Shown here: one piece after another, positions 1 through 8,553 of the stretch | How positions within the stretch are numbered: the stretch's first letter is position 1 | Layout: every line of letters begins with the position of its first letter | Source of the DNA: CADEDH01 sp039029735 | GTDB lineage: Bacteria > Actinomycetota > Acidimicrobiia > Acidimicrobiales > SZUA-35 | Direction: 5' to 3' | NCBI GenBank assembly: GCA_039029735.1 | Contig: JBCCFL010000002.1 | Span: forward strand, 186,001 to 250,000 | Length of the DNA stretch: 64,000 bases | Made by a program: the position numbers and the translations under genes | Notes under the pieces: generated by a model | Database searches by the model: none | The model's input: only the letters and a program-made list of their open reading frames with translations | What the model was told of the DNA's origin: nothing

Positions 1-887
1 ATACGCAACGGCAGCGTCTCCACCCCTTGTAGGAGCTGGAACGCATTGGCGGGGCTCATCGCGGCACCGAAGTCGCGGAGGCCCTCGGCTCGGGCCCGCA
101 TGCCGAGCGCTGCCGGGCCGTACTCCTCGGCGAAGGACAATCCGTGGTAGCCGGCATAGGGCTCGGTGAGGGTGGGGTGGTTGCCGGCCGCTTCCCAGTC
201 GAAACGGCCGCCGTCGACGATCACGCCGCCGAGCGCCACGCCGTGGCCGCCGAGGAACTTCGTGACCGAGTGCATCACGATGTCGGCCCCGTGTTCGATG
301 GGTCGGATCAGGTAGGGCGTGGAGAAGGTCGAGTCGACCATGAGGGGGAGGCCGGCGGCATGGGCCACATCGGCCACGGCCTCGATGTCGAGCACCTCCA
401 CACCAGGGTTGCCGAGGGTCTCGGCGAACACCACCTTGGTGTTGGGCTGGATGGCCGCGGCGAATGCCTCCGGGTCGCGGGGATCGACGAAGGTGGTGGT
501 GATCCCGAACCGGGGCAACGTCAGGTTCATCATGTTGTGGCTGCCGCCGTAGATGTTCTTCGACGCCACGATGTGGTCGCCGGCCGACGCAATGGTGGCC
601 ACGGCCAGGTGTAGGGCCGCCTGCCCCGACGAGGTGCACACGGCGCCAACCCCGCCTTCGAGGGCGGCGATGCGTTCCTCGAGCACGGCCACGGTCGGGT
701 TGGAAATGCGGGAGTAGATGTGGCCCGGCACCTCCAGGTTGAACAGCGCCGCCGCCTCGTCGGTGTCGGGGAATGTGTACGACGTGGTGAAGTAGATCGG
801 AACGGCTCGCGCCCCGGTGGCGGGGTCGGGTCGCTGGCCGGCGTGAAGGCTCAGCGTGTCGAAACGCAGGAAGTCGGGCTCAACCAT
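1..887 (-). CDS. metY: O-acetylhomoserine sulfhydrylase-like PLP enzyme (partial, C-terminus outside window)
   Basis: This is a Cys/Met-metabolism PLP enzyme. The family makes homocysteine from O-acetylhomoserine and sulfide in the cytoplasm. About 295 residues are visible and the rest runs off the left edge. The N-terminus MVEPDFLRFDTLSLHAGQ is typical of MetY, including the LHAGQ motif. The PLP-binding lysine is K210 in SVTKFLGGHG, and the phosphate-binding loop SSGQAA lies near residue 87. MetY is favoured over MetB/MetZ because of the LHAGQ start and the long spacing, but substrate choice cannot be proved from a partial sequence. It is divergent from the lipoprotein gene at 984, with 96 bases between the two starts. 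Confidence 0.85.
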   Translation of the reverse strand, partial: MVEPDFLRFDTLSLHAGQRPDPATGARAVPIYFTTSYTFPDTDEAAALFNLEVPGHIYSRISNPTVAVLEERIAALEGGVGAVCTSSGQAALHLAVATIASAGDHIVASKNIYGGSHNMMNLTLPRFGITTTFVDPRDPEAFAAAIQPNTKVVFAETLGNPGVEVLDIEAVADVAHAAGLPLMVDSTFSTPYLIRPIEHGADIVMHSVTKFLGGHGVALGGVIVDGGRFDWEAAGNHPTLTEPYAGYHGLSFAEEYGPAALGMRARAEGLRDFGAAMSPANAFQLLQGVETLPLR

Positions 888-983
888 GGCCGCGAGGATA
901 GGCCCGAGCCCCAGAAGAGGCCCCTCCTCCGTGCTTGGCTTGTCTCCGGTCAAGGTGCGAGCCCGCCGGCCGATGTTCACATC

Positions 984-2129
984 ATGGATCTCCGCGCCCT
1001 TGGTGTGATGCTGTCGTTCGTTGTGCTCGTTGCTGGGTGCGGAGGCGACGCCGAGCAGGCAGTAACCGACGAGCCGCCAACCGATCTTGCGGCCGTCCTC
1101 CCCATGGCGGAGATCGTCGACACCGACCAGATGGTCGATGCCGGCGCCATGGAGCTCGACGAGCTGTGCGCGGCGCTCTACGCCGACGTCCCGATCGCCT
1201 CCGATGCCTCGGTGGGGCTCGTGGCCGACGTGGCCGCGATCACCGACGGCACGTTCAACCAGTACGCCTTCGAGGGCATGGAGGCAGCCGGCCGATGCTT
1301 CGGCGTGTTGACCGGCTTTCTCGAGTCTGCGGGCAACGACGCTGAAGAGCAGATCGGCCAAATGGTCGACCGTGACCTCGACATCATCGTCACGGTCGGG
1401 TTCCAGTTCGCAGAGGCCACCGCAGCGGCGGCCGAAGCCAACCCCGGTATCTCGTTCATCGGCATCGACCAGACGAACCCGACCGGCATCGAGAACCTCA
1501 TCGGCATCACCTTCCGTGATGATCAGGTGGGGTATCTCGCCGGAGTGGCGGCGGCCTCGCTGAGCGAGACCGGCACCGTGGGCATCGTCGCCGGCCCCGA
1601 CACGGTGCCGCCCGTGGTCGCCATCGCCGACGGGTTCGAGGCCGCTGTCGCTGCGACCGATCCCAACGTGAGCGTGTTGCGAACCCATCTCGACACGTTC
1701 GCCGATCCCCAGCTCGGGGCGGAGGAAGGGGCCCGGATGCTCGATGCCGGCGCCGATGTGCTGTTCGGCGCAGCTGGCCCGACCGGAACCGGGGCCATCA
1801 TGTCCGCAGCCGCGGCTGGCACATCGGTGATCGGGGTCGATCAGGACCAGTACTTCACCAGCTTCGCCGGTGGCGCCGAGCCCCACGCCGATCGGCTCGT
1901 GACGTCGGCGGTGAAGCGGGTGGATCTCGGGGTGTTCCTCACCGTCGCCGCCCTCACCCAGGGCGCAGTGGCCGGAGGGGACTTCCAGCTCGACGCCGCC
2001 AATGGCGGCGTGACCTATGCGCCATTCCACGAGGCCGAGGTGAGCGCTGACGTGGCCGACGCGCTCGAGGCGGCGCGCCGCGGGCTGGCCGACAACACGA
2101 TCGACCTCACCGATCTCGGTTCGGAGTAG
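984..2129 (+). CDS. BMP/PnrA-type substrate-binding lipoprotein
   Basis: A 381-residue lipoprotein of the BMP (basic membrane protein/PnrA) family, which binds nucleosides or similar ligands for ABC importers at the outer face of the membrane. The start at 984 gives a classic lipoprotein signal, with lipobox VAGC and Cys19; a longer in-frame start at 720 would run through the metY promoter region and has no signal. The body shows the family pattern: an early NQYAFEG segment, DIIVTVGFQF, a DDQVGYLAG segment and a late VIGVDQDQY segment. No permease or ATPase lies next to it. The next gene, 30 bases downstream, is a membrane diguanylate cyclase, so it may serve as a sensory ligand binder. That role is inference. 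Confidence 0.8.
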   Translation: MDLRALGVMLSFVVLVAGCGGDAEQAVTDEPPTDLAAVLPMAEIVDTDQMVDAGAMELDELCAALYADVPIASDASVGLVADVAAITDGTFNQYAFEGMEAAGRCFGVLTGFLESAGNDAEEQIGQMVDRDLDIIVTVGFQFAEATAAAAEANPGISFIGIDQTNPTGIENLIGITFRDDQVGYLAGVAAASLSETGTVGIVAGPDTVPPVVAIADGFEAAVAATDPNVSVLRTHLDTFADPQLGAEEGARMLDAGADVLFGAAGPTGTGAIMSAAAAGTSVIGVDQDQYFTSFAGGAEPHADRLVTSAVKRVDLGVFLTVAALTQGAVAGGDFQLDAANGGVTYAPFHEAEVSADVADALEAARRGLADNTIDLTDLGSE

Positions 2130-2159
2130 TCCGATGGGCGGCGGGCAGGGCAGATCCGG

Positions 2160-3374
2160 ATGCAGGTGATTCGCCGATTCACCAATCGCAGTCTGCTCAC
2201 CAAGTTCGGTCTCACGTCGCTGCTGGTGGTGGGCCTCATCGGTATCGTGCTCGGCCGCATGCTGCAGGAATCAGTTGAGCGTCAGGCGCTCGACCGCGCC
2301 ATCGCCGAGGCCCAGGTGGTGTCGCGCCTGAGCCTCCAGAACGAGATCGGTCCGAGTGAGCTCAACGCCGGGCTGTCGTCCGAGCGAGTGCGGGCCGTGC
2401 AGCTCGACATCCGCGCGAAGTTCGCCCGCATCGACGTGGTGGACGTGGTGCTCTGGAATCGCGACCAGGTGGTGGCCTTCGCCACCGACACTGCGCTCGT
2501 CGGCGGTGAAGGTGCCGCCACCCCCGAGCTCGACCGGGCCTTCGACGGGGAGGCACTGGCCCGAATCGTGGACGTGTCGGCGCTCGACACCCAGGATCGC
2601 CAGCTCACCCGGCACGGCACGGTGGTGCAGGTCTACACGCCGGTGCAGTTCGGATCGGTCACGGGAGGCGAGGTGTCGGGCGTGCTGCGCACGTCGGTTC
2701 CCTACGGCCCGGTTGCGGACACGATCGCGGCGGAGACGAGGCGCTTGTACCTGGCCCTGGTGGGCGCACTCGTGCTGCTCTACGCCGTGCTGTTCCGGCT
2801 GGTGGCCGAGGCGTCAGCCGAGCTGCGGCGTCGGGCCGACGAGAACGAGCACCAGGCTCGGCACGACGCGCTGACCGGCCTACCGAACCGGTCGTACTTC
2901 TCGGCCGACCTGGACACCCGCCTCGCCGCTGGTGATGCGGCTCCCTGCGCGGTGGCCGTGATCGATCTCGATCGGTTCAAGGAGGTCAACGACACCCTCG
3001 GCCACCATCACGGTGATCTCCTGCTGATCGAGGTGGGTCGGCGCCTCACGGCGGCGCTGCGGCCGGGGGACCTCGCCGCCCGCCTCGGCGGCGATGAGTT
3101 CGCGCTCGTACTCGGCGCTGTGGCCACCGTCGGCGATGCCGCTGGCATCGCCGAGCGTTTGCTCCATGCGCTCGCGCCTCCCTACGAGATCGAGGACGTC
3201 GTGCTCTACATCGGCACCAGCCTCGGCCTGGCCTTGGTGCCCGACCATGGCACCACCCCCACGGTGGTCATGCAGCGAGCCGACATGGCGATGTACGACG
3301 CCAAGCGGTCGGGTGGGGGCTGGGCCGTGTACGACGAGGGCCGTCGTGAGCCGGCAGCGCACGCGCTCGTGTGA
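2160..3374 (+). CDS. Membrane diguanylate cyclase (GGDEF)
   Basis: A 404-residue sensor enzyme making cyclic di-GMP from two GTP. An N-terminal membrane helix (about 14-34) is followed by an extracytoplasmic sensing region (about 35-192), a second helix (about 196-218) and a cytoplasmic GGDEF domain (about 232-395). The signature GGDEF is intact at residues 310-314. An RxxD inhibitory site (R301-D304) sits exactly five residues upstream, so product feedback inhibition is expected. No EAL domain is present. It follows the binding lipoprotein by 30 bases and probably shares its transcript, suggesting a ligand-to-c-di-GMP input (inference). It converges on pntB, with 13 bases between the stops. 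Confidence 0.92.
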   Translation: MQVIRRFTNRSLLTKFGLTSLLVVGLIGIVLGRMLQESVERQALDRAIAEAQVVSRLSLQNEIGPSELNAGLSSERVRAVQLDIRAKFARIDVVDVVLWNRDQVVAFATDTALVGGEGAATPELDRAFDGEALARIVDVSALDTQDRQLTRHGTVVQVYTPVQFGSVTGGEVSGVLRTSVPYGPVADTIAAETRRLYLALVGALVLLYAVLFRLVAEASAELRRRADENEHQARHDALTGLPNRSYFSADLDTRLAAGDAAPCAVAVIDLDRFKEVNDTLGHHHGDLLLIEVGRRLTAALRPGDLAARLGGDEFALVLGAVATVGDAAGIAERLLHALAPPYEIEDVVLYIGTSLGLALVPDHGTTPTVVMQRADMAMYDAKRSGGGWAVYDEGRREPAAHALV

Positions 3375-3387
3375 GGCGCCGAGGTTG

Positions 3388-4767
3388 CTAGAGGTCCTGG
3401 AGCGCCTTGGTGATCTCGACAACGGCTTCGCGGCCGTCGCCGAAGAGCATCACCGAGTTGTCCAACGCGAACAGCGGATTGGGGATACCGGCGAAGCCGG
3501 GTGAAAGGCTGCGCTTGATCACCACCACGGAGCGGGAGTTGTCGACGTCGAGGATCGGCATCCCGGCGATCGGGCTCTCCGGGTCGGTGCGGGCGGCCGG
3601 GTTCACCACGTCGTTCGCCCCGAGCACGATGGCCACGTCGGTCTGATCGAACTGTGGGTTGATGTCATCCATCTCCACCAGCAGCTCGTAGTCGATCTCG
3701 GCCTCGGCCAGCAGCACGTTCATGTGGCCCGGCATGCGCCCGGCCACGGGGTGGATGGCGAAGCGCACATCGGCCCCGCGGTCCTGGAGCCGGCGGGTGA
3801 GGTCGCGCACGGCATGCTGGGCCTGAGCCACGGCGAGGCCGTAACCGGGGATGATCACCACTCGCTCAGCGGTGTCGAGCATGAGGGCCACATCATCCGC
3901 CGAGGTGGAGCGCACCCGATTGCCGTACACGTCGTCTGCGTCGGGCCCACCGCTGCTGCTCACGGGATCGCTGAACAGCACAGAGAACAGCGACCGGTTC
4001 ATGGCCACGCACATGATCTGGGTGAGGATGAGGCCGCTCGCCCCCACGAGGGCGCCGGCCACGATCAACAGCGAGTTGTCGAGCACGAAGCCGGCGGCCG
4101 CTGCGGCAAGGCCCGACAGCGAATTGAGGAGGGCGATCACCACGGGCATGTCGGCCCCGCCCACCGGCAGCGTGGCGGTTGCGCCGACCACGAACCCGAT
4201 CGCCACGAGCACCCACACCCAGGTGAGCGACGAGTCGTCCACCACGGCCAAGACGCCGGCGCCGAGCGCACCGAGCCCGAGGACGACGTTCAGGATCCGG
4301 ATACCAGCGAAGCCGTTGTAGCGGAGGCTCTCTGCCAGCTTGAAGAGGGCGATGATCGAGCCGGTGAAGGTGACCGAACCGATTGCCACGGCGGCCACCG
4401 CGGCGATCGCGGCCCGCACCGTGAGATCGTCGGCGTCGGCCGCATCGGAGTAGGTGGCGATGGCCACGGCCACGGACGCAGCGCCACCGAAGCCGTTGAA
4501 CAACGCCACGAGTTCGGGCATCGACGTGAGCGGGATCCGGGTGGCCAACGCCGCCCCGACGGCGGCACCGATCACGATGCCGACGATGATCAGCTCATAG
4601 CTGAGGATCCGCTGGTCGAGCAGCGTGACCACCACGGCGAGCAACATGCCGGAGGCACCGAGCAGGTTGCCCCGTACGGCGGTGCGGGGTCGGGCCAGGC
4701 CCTTGAGGCCGAAGATGAAGAGTGCAGCTGCGACGAGATAGCCAACCCTGATCCATTCCTCGCTCAT
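3388..4767 (-). CDS. pntB: NAD(P) transhydrogenase subunit beta
   Basis: A 459-residue membrane subunit of the proton-translocating transhydrogenase, which uses the proton gradient to reduce NADP+ with NADH. Many membrane helices fill the first ~260 residues. The C-terminal NADP(H)-binding domain follows, with the GYGLAVAQAQHAV motif and the conserved ending ALDNSVMLFGDGREAV. The length is close to E. coli PntB. The start MSEEWIRVGYL at 4767 was chosen because it lies 4 bases after the pntAB stop; a longer in-frame start would overlap pntAB. Third gene of the operon. Confidence 0.96.
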   Translation of the reverse strand: MSEEWIRVGYLVAAALFIFGLKGLARPRTAVRGNLLGASGMLLAVVVTLLDQRILSYELIIVGIVIGAAVGAALATRIPLTSMPELVALFNGFGGAASVAVAIATYSDAADADDLTVRAAIAAVAAVAIGSVTFTGSIIALFKLAESLRYNGFAGIRILNVVLGLGALGAGVLAVVDDSSLTWVWVLVAIGFVVGATATLPVGGADMPVVIALLNSLSGLAAAAAGFVLDNSLLIVAGALVGASGLILTQIMCVAMNRSLFSVLFSDPVSSSGGPDADDVYGNRVRSTSADDVALMLDTAERVVIIPGYGLAVAQAQHAVRDLTRRLQDRGADVRFAIHPVAGRMPGHMNVLLAEAEIDYELLVEMDDINPQFDQTDVAIVLGANDVVNPAARTDPESPIAGMPILDVDNSRSVVVIKRSLSPGFAGIPNPLFALDNSVMLFGDGREAVVEITKALQDL

Positions 4768-4771
4768 CGGC

Positions 4772-5062
4772 TCACCCCTTGCCTCGGCCGCGGCTGCGGA
4801 ACATGCCGAGCATGCGGTGGGTGACCATGAAGCCGCCAACGACATTGACGGTGGCCAGCACGAGGGCGATGAAACCAAGCACCGCTCCCAAGGTGGACTG
4901 GTCGCTGCCGACCGCGAGGACGGCCCCCAGGATCGTGATGCCGGAGATGGCGTTCGATCCCGACATCAGCGGGGTGTGAAGCGTTGGCGGCACCTTGGTG
5001 ATCAGTTCCACCCCGAGGAAGACGGCCAACACGAACAGGGTGAGCGCAGCGACGATGTCCAT
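4772..5062 (-). CDS. pntAB: NAD(P) transhydrogenase subunit alpha part 2
   Basis: A 96-residue membrane protein corresponding to the C-terminal transmembrane part of E. coli PntA, split off as a separate gene as in Rhodospirillum and many Actinobacteria. It has three or four hydrophobic helices and the family pattern PLMSGSNAISGI followed by GGFMVTHRMLGMF. Its ATG overlaps the pntAA TGA by one base (TGATG at 5064-5060), which indicates translational coupling. It forms part of the proton channel together with PntB. Confidence 0.95.
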   Translation of the reverse strand: MDIVAALTLFVLAVFLGVELITKVPPTLHTPLMSGSNAISGITILGAVLAVGSDQSTLGAVLGFIALVLATVNVVGGFMVTHRMLGMFRSRGRGKG

Positions 5063-6216
5063 CAGTGCTCCTCTTCCGGTGGGGTGTTCTCAGGGTCGGC
5101 GTCGACGAGCGCAGGATGGACCAACGAACCACCGAGGGCCACCAGCATCGGGCCGAGGATCTCGTCGTCCCGATCGGGTATGAGCCCGTCCGACACCTCG
5201 AAGGCGTGGTCGAGGAATTTCACCACGTTGTTGGCGAACATGAGGCTGGCGTGGCTCGGCGCCCGCGATGGGAGATCGGTCGGGCCGAGGATCGTGACCC
5301 CGCCGTGGTCGACGAGCACATCGGCCTGGGAGGGCTCCACGTTGCCGCCGCGCTCGGCGGCCAGGTCGATCACCACGCCGCCCGGGCCCATACCGGCCAC
5401 CATCTCGCTAGTCACGAGCAGGGGTGAGGCTCGGCCGGGGATCGCAGCAGTGGTGATGAGCACATCGGCGTCGGCCACATGGGGGGCCAGGAGGTCCTGC
5501 TGGCGAGCGCCGGTGTCGGCCGACTGGGCGGTGGCGTAGCCACCTGCGTCCTCCGACGTGCCGGTTTCGAGTTCGAGCTCGATCGACTTGGCTCCCACCG
5601 ATCGGATCTGCTCGGCTGCTGCCGGCCGGATGTCGTAGCCCGACACCACGGCGCCGAGACGGCGGGCTGTTGCGATCGCCTGAAGCCCGGCAACCCCGGC
5701 CCCGAGCACGAGCGCCCTCGCGGGCGGCAACGTTCCGGCGGCGGTGGTGAGCATCGGGAACAAGCGGGGCAGATTGCTGGCCGCCAACAACACGGCCTCG
5801 TAGCCCGCAATGGTGGCCATCGACGACAACACGTCCATCGTCTGGGCCTTGGTGGTGCGGGGCACGAGATCGAGCGAGAAGACGGCGGCCCCGGCGTTCG
5901 CAACCGCTGCTGCCGGGACCGAGTCCCACAGCGGGTCGAACGGGGCGAGCTGCCAGCTGCCTTCGCGGATCGCGTCCAGGTGCGCGTCCGATGGCGGGCG
6001 TACGCCAACCGAGATGTCGGCGGCGGCCGCTGCCGCCGCGTCTCCGATTGTGGCTCCGGCTGCCTCGTAGGCACCGTTGTCGTAGCCGGCCTGTGCGCCG
6101 GCGTCGTGTTCGACCACCACGTCGTGCCCGCGTGAAACGAGATGTTCCACGCTGGCTGGCACGAGGGCCACACGTTTCTCGTTCGGCAGTCGTTCGTGCC
6201 GTACACCCACCAACAT
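5062..6216 (-). CDS. pntAA: NAD(P) transhydrogenase subunit alpha part 1 (NAD-binding)
   Basis: A 384-residue soluble NAD(H)-binding subunit of the alanine dehydrogenase/PNT family. The N-terminus MLVGVRHERLPNEKRVALVP and the Rossmann motif LGAGVAGLQA (about residue 172) are diagnostic. Its product transfers hydride between NADH and the NADP domain of PntB. It is first in the pntAA-pntAB-pntB operon and reads divergently from the cytochrome P450 gene, leaving 142 bases of shared upstream DNA. The operon supplies NADPH, which would also suit a neighbouring monooxygenase, though no direct link is shown. Confidence 0.95.
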   Translation of the reverse strand: MLVGVRHERLPNEKRVALVPASVEHLVSRGHDVVVEHDAGAQAGYDNGAYEAAGATIGDAAAAAAADISVGVRPPSDAHLDAIREGSWQLAPFDPLWDSVPAAAVANAGAAVFSLDLVPRTTKAQTMDVLSSMATIAGYEAVLLAASNLPRLFPMLTTAAGTLPPARALVLGAGVAGLQAIATARRLGAVVSGYDIRPAAAEQIRSVGAKSIELELETGTSEDAGGYATAQSADTGARQQDLLAPHVADADVLITTAAIPGRASPLLVTSEMVAGMGPGGVVIDLAAERGGNVEPSQADVLVDHGGVTILGPTDLPSRAPSHASLMFANNVVKFLDHAFEVSDGLIPDRDDEILGPMLVALGGSLVHPALVDADPENTPPEEEH

Positions 6217-6358
6217 GACCGCCGTAGGGTAGCCGCCGCAGCCTGGAGTGTGCCGAGTCGCCCGGTGCTCGGCTCATCGTCGCTCGTTTTCACCCTGAAC
6301 ACCGCGGTCACTACGCTCGTGTCAACCAGGTCACGTGAGCACGTCAGGGGGACGACCG

Positions 6359-7561
6359 ATGGCCGAGATCGCTCCACGCCCACCCGTTGCCGACTGGGCA
6401 ACCGACTTCGACCACTTCGATCCCGCGTACGTCGACGACCCGCACGCGATCAATGACGACCTGCGATCGAGGTGCCCGGTCGCCCACTCGGAGCGCTACG
6501 GCGGCGTCAACGTGCTCACCACGTTCGACGACGTGTCGGCGGCAACGCATGACACCGACACCTACACGAGCCGCCGGATCATCATCTCGGAGGTCTCCAC
6601 CGATCGTCGGGGGATCATCCTCCCTCCGATCAACCTCGATCCTCCCGACCACACCGATCCCCGGCGGGTGATGCTGCCGTTCTTCAACCCGACCAACACT
6701 GCTGCGTGGGAGGGACCGATCCGCGAGATCTGCGCCCGGCACCTCGATGCCATGGCCGGCCGCGACCGGGTGGATCTGGCCGCCGACTACGCCAAGCACA
6801 TCCCCGGTGAGCTGACGGCCACGATGTTCGGTGTGCCATCGAGCGAGGCCGACCAGTTCAGGGCCTGGGTGCACGACCTGGTCGAGGTGGGGCCGACCGA
6901 CGAGGAGGTCGAGCGCCGGGCGACGCAGCTGATCCTCGACTACATGCTCGGGCTGATCGCAGACCGGCGAGTGGTCGGCGGCGACGATCTCGTCACCTAC
7001 CTGCTCGACGCCCGCATCGACGGTGAGCCGCTCGACGACAAGGCCATGGGCAAGATGCTCCTGCTGCTGTTGCTGGCCGGCATCGACACCACATGGTCGG
7101 CCCTTGGCCACTCGTTCCTCCACCTGGCCACCCATGACGACGATCGACGCCGGCTCGTGGCCGAGCCGGATCTGATTCCCACTGCGACCGAGGAGTTCCT
7201 CCGGGCCTACTCGCCGGTGTACGTGGGCCGCATCGCCACCAGCGACGCCGAGCTCGGTGGCTGCCCGGTCGGCGAGGGCGAGTGGGTGATGCTGAACTTC
7301 CCAGCCGCGAACCGCGATCCCGCCGCATTCGAGCAGGCCGATGAGGTGATCATCGATCGCCAGAAGAACAGGCACGCCGCGTTCGGCCTGGGCCCGCACC
7401 GCTGCCTCGGTTCGAACCTCGCCCGGCTCGAGATGAACGTGGCCATCGAGATGCTGCTGGCCCGGTATCCCGAGTTCACGCTCGTGGAGGGAGCCGAACC
7501 GCAGTACTCCGCCGGCAACGTTCGCGGGCCGCGTGCCGTGCCCGTGGTGATGGGTCGGTAG
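6359..7561 (+). CDS. Cytochrome P450
   Basis: A 400-residue soluble bacterial P450. The heme-binding motif FGLGPHRCLG is present with Cys349 as the axial ligand. The I-helix oxygen-activation motif is AGIDTT, and an ExxR pair is seen in EEFLR. The start at 6359 is preceded by AGGGGGA at 6346-6352; an in-frame GTG at 6335 lacks such a site. No ferredoxin or reductase gene adjoins it, so redox partners must come from elsewhere. The substrate is not predictable. It converges on the SRPBCC gene across a strong hairpin. Confidence 0.95.
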   Translation: MAEIAPRPPVADWATDFDHFDPAYVDDPHAINDDLRSRCPVAHSERYGGVNVLTTFDDVSAATHDTDTYTSRRIIISEVSTDRRGIILPPINLDPPDHTDPRRVMLPFFNPTNTAAWEGPIREICARHLDAMAGRDRVDLAADYAKHIPGELTATMFGVPSSEADQFRAWVHDLVEVGPTDEEVERRATQLILDYMLGLIADRRVVGGDDLVTYLLDARIDGEPLDDKAMGKMLLLLLLAGIDTTWSALGHSFLHLATHDDDRRRLVAEPDLIPTATEEFLRAYSPVYVGRIATSDAELGGCPVGEGEWVMLNFPAANRDPAAFEQADEVIIDRQKNRHAAFGLGPHRCLGSNLARLEMNVAIEMLLARYPEFTLVEGAEPQYSAGNVRGPRAVPVVMGR

Positions 7562-7569
7562 TCGCTCGT

Positions 7570-7605
7570 GTCGGTGGTGCCGGGTCGTGGCCCGGCACCA
7601 CCGAC
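7570..7605. terminator. Bidirectional hairpin between convergent genes
   Basis: A near-perfect inverted repeat: arm TCGGTGGTGCCGGG (7571-7584), loop TCGTGG, and the complementary arm at 7591-7604, with one more G-C pair outside. It lies 9 bases after the P450 stop and 9 bases before the end of the SRPBCC gene on the other strand. It has no T-tract, as is common for high-GC actinobacterial terminators. Confidence 0.75.
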
Positions 7606-7613
7606 GAGACCGG

Positions 7614-8150
7614 TCAGCTCGAGACCAGTTCGTCCATCGTTGCGAGCGAGGTGGTGAGACCGGCCGCCGACTCCTCCATGAAGGCCTCGGGGTCCTCGGG
7701 CTCGGGCATGTTCACCTGCATCGTCATGAGGGTGAACCCGTCGCCGGTTGGCTCGAAGGTGAGCGTCTGCGTAGTGGGGGATCCCTCGGGATCGCCTTCG
7801 CCCATCACGAACCACTCGTCCGCGTCGAGCCGGTCGGGGCGGTCAATGCCGGTGTAGGTGCCATGCCAGGCCATCGGCCCGTACTCCGGCATCACCAGCA
7901 CGTAGTGGTAGCGGCCTCCCTCAACTGGATCGGACTCGCAGACCGTCAGCTCGGATCCGGGAGGGGCACCGGAGGGGAACCACACCCGGAGATCCTCCGG
8001 GTCGGTGAAGGCCCGGAAGATGCGCTCGGGGGGAGCGCCGAACACCCGAACGCAGCGGTACGACGAGCCGTCGTCGCTCAGGTCGATCTGCGTGGTTCCC
8101 CGCCGGGCGTCGAGCGTGGACAGGTCGGCAGGAAGGGTCTGGTCAGTCAT
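7614..8150 (-). CDS. SRPBCC/AHSA1-domain protein
   Basis: A 178-residue protein of the START/AHSA1 (activator of Hsp90 ATPase homolog) superfamily. The motif VFGAPPERIFRAFTDPEDLRVW and the late ML-type helix before the C-terminus are typical. These hydrophobic-pocket proteins often sit in an operon with an ArsR regulator, as here. The start at 8150 has AGGAG five bases upstream; longer in-frame starts would run into the regulator gene. The gene overlaps the upstream arsR-type gene by 8 bases, so the two are cotranscribed and probably translationally coupled. The ligand is unknown. Confidence 0.85.
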   Translation of the reverse strand: MTDQTLPADLSTLDARRGTTQIDLSDDGSSYRCVRVFGAPPERIFRAFTDPEDLRVWFPSGAPPGSELTVCESDPVEGGRYHYVLVMPEYGPMAWHGTYTGIDRPDRLDADEWFVMGEGDPEGSPTTQTLTFEPTGDGFTLMTMQVNMPEPEDPEAFMEESAAGLTTSLATMDELVSS

Positions 8151-8502
8151 CGGGGCTCCTTGGATGTTTGGGGTGGTCTTCACTCTCGGGTGGGGTGGAG
8201 ACGAGCTCGTCCAGCGCGTCGAACCTGGCCTGCCAGACGTCCTCGAACGAGGCGAACCAGTCGTGTGCCGCTCGTAGTCCGCGGCCATCGAGCTGGTAGT
8301 GGCGCTTGCGCCCGTCGGCTCTGACCGACACGAGCGACGCCGACGCCAGCACCTTCAGGTGCTTGGAGACCTGGGGTTGGTTGAGGCCCGAGGCATCGAC
8401 GAGTTCGGACACCGTGGACTCACGGTGCTGGTGGAGCAGTTCGAGCAGGAGGCGTCGGTTCGGTTCGCCGACGGCGTCCAGGATGAGATCGGTCTCGACC
8501 AC
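8143..8502 (-). CDS. ArsR/SmtB-family transcriptional repressor
   Basis: A 119-residue winged-helix regulator. The HTH is seen in STVSELVDASGLNQPQVSKH, followed by LKVLASASLVSVRADGRKRHYQL. It lacks the CxC metal site of ArsR proper, so it belongs to the SdpR-like group that pairs with SRPBCC proteins. The GTG start at 8502 was chosen because an upstream TTG in frame (8538) falls inside the inverted-repeat operator. A -10-like TATATA lies only about a dozen bases upstream of the GTG, so the mRNA has a very short leader or none. It is probably autoregulated. Confidence 0.88.
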   Translation of the reverse strand: MVETDLILDAVGEPNRRLLLELLHQHRESTVSELVDASGLNQPQVSKHLKVLASASLVSVRADGRKRHYQLDGRGLRAAHDWFASFEDVWQARFDALDELVSTPPESEDHPKHPRSPDD

Positions 8503-8513
8503 GGAACCGATCC

Positions 8514-8535
8514 TATATATTCCTTCAGAGGAATA
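8514..8535 (-). promoter_or_regulatory. ArsR operator overlapping promoter
   Basis: An 18-bp inverted repeat, TATTCCT-tcag-AGGAATA (8518-8535), with perfect 7-base arms abuts a TATATA -10-like element (8514-8519, read on the minus strand). A repressor bound there would cover the -35/-10 spacer. It lies just upstream of the ArsR/SRPBCC operon, and the AT-rich repeat stands out in this GC-rich DNA. Confidence 0.7.
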
Positions 8536-8553
8536 CAAGCGCGAGTGTTCCGG

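Noticed and set aside
3724..4824. Long plus-strand frame opposite pntB
   Set aside because: Its product is His/Glu/Gly/Arg-rich with no domain, and the opposite strand is a highly conserved gene; it is a high-GC shadow.
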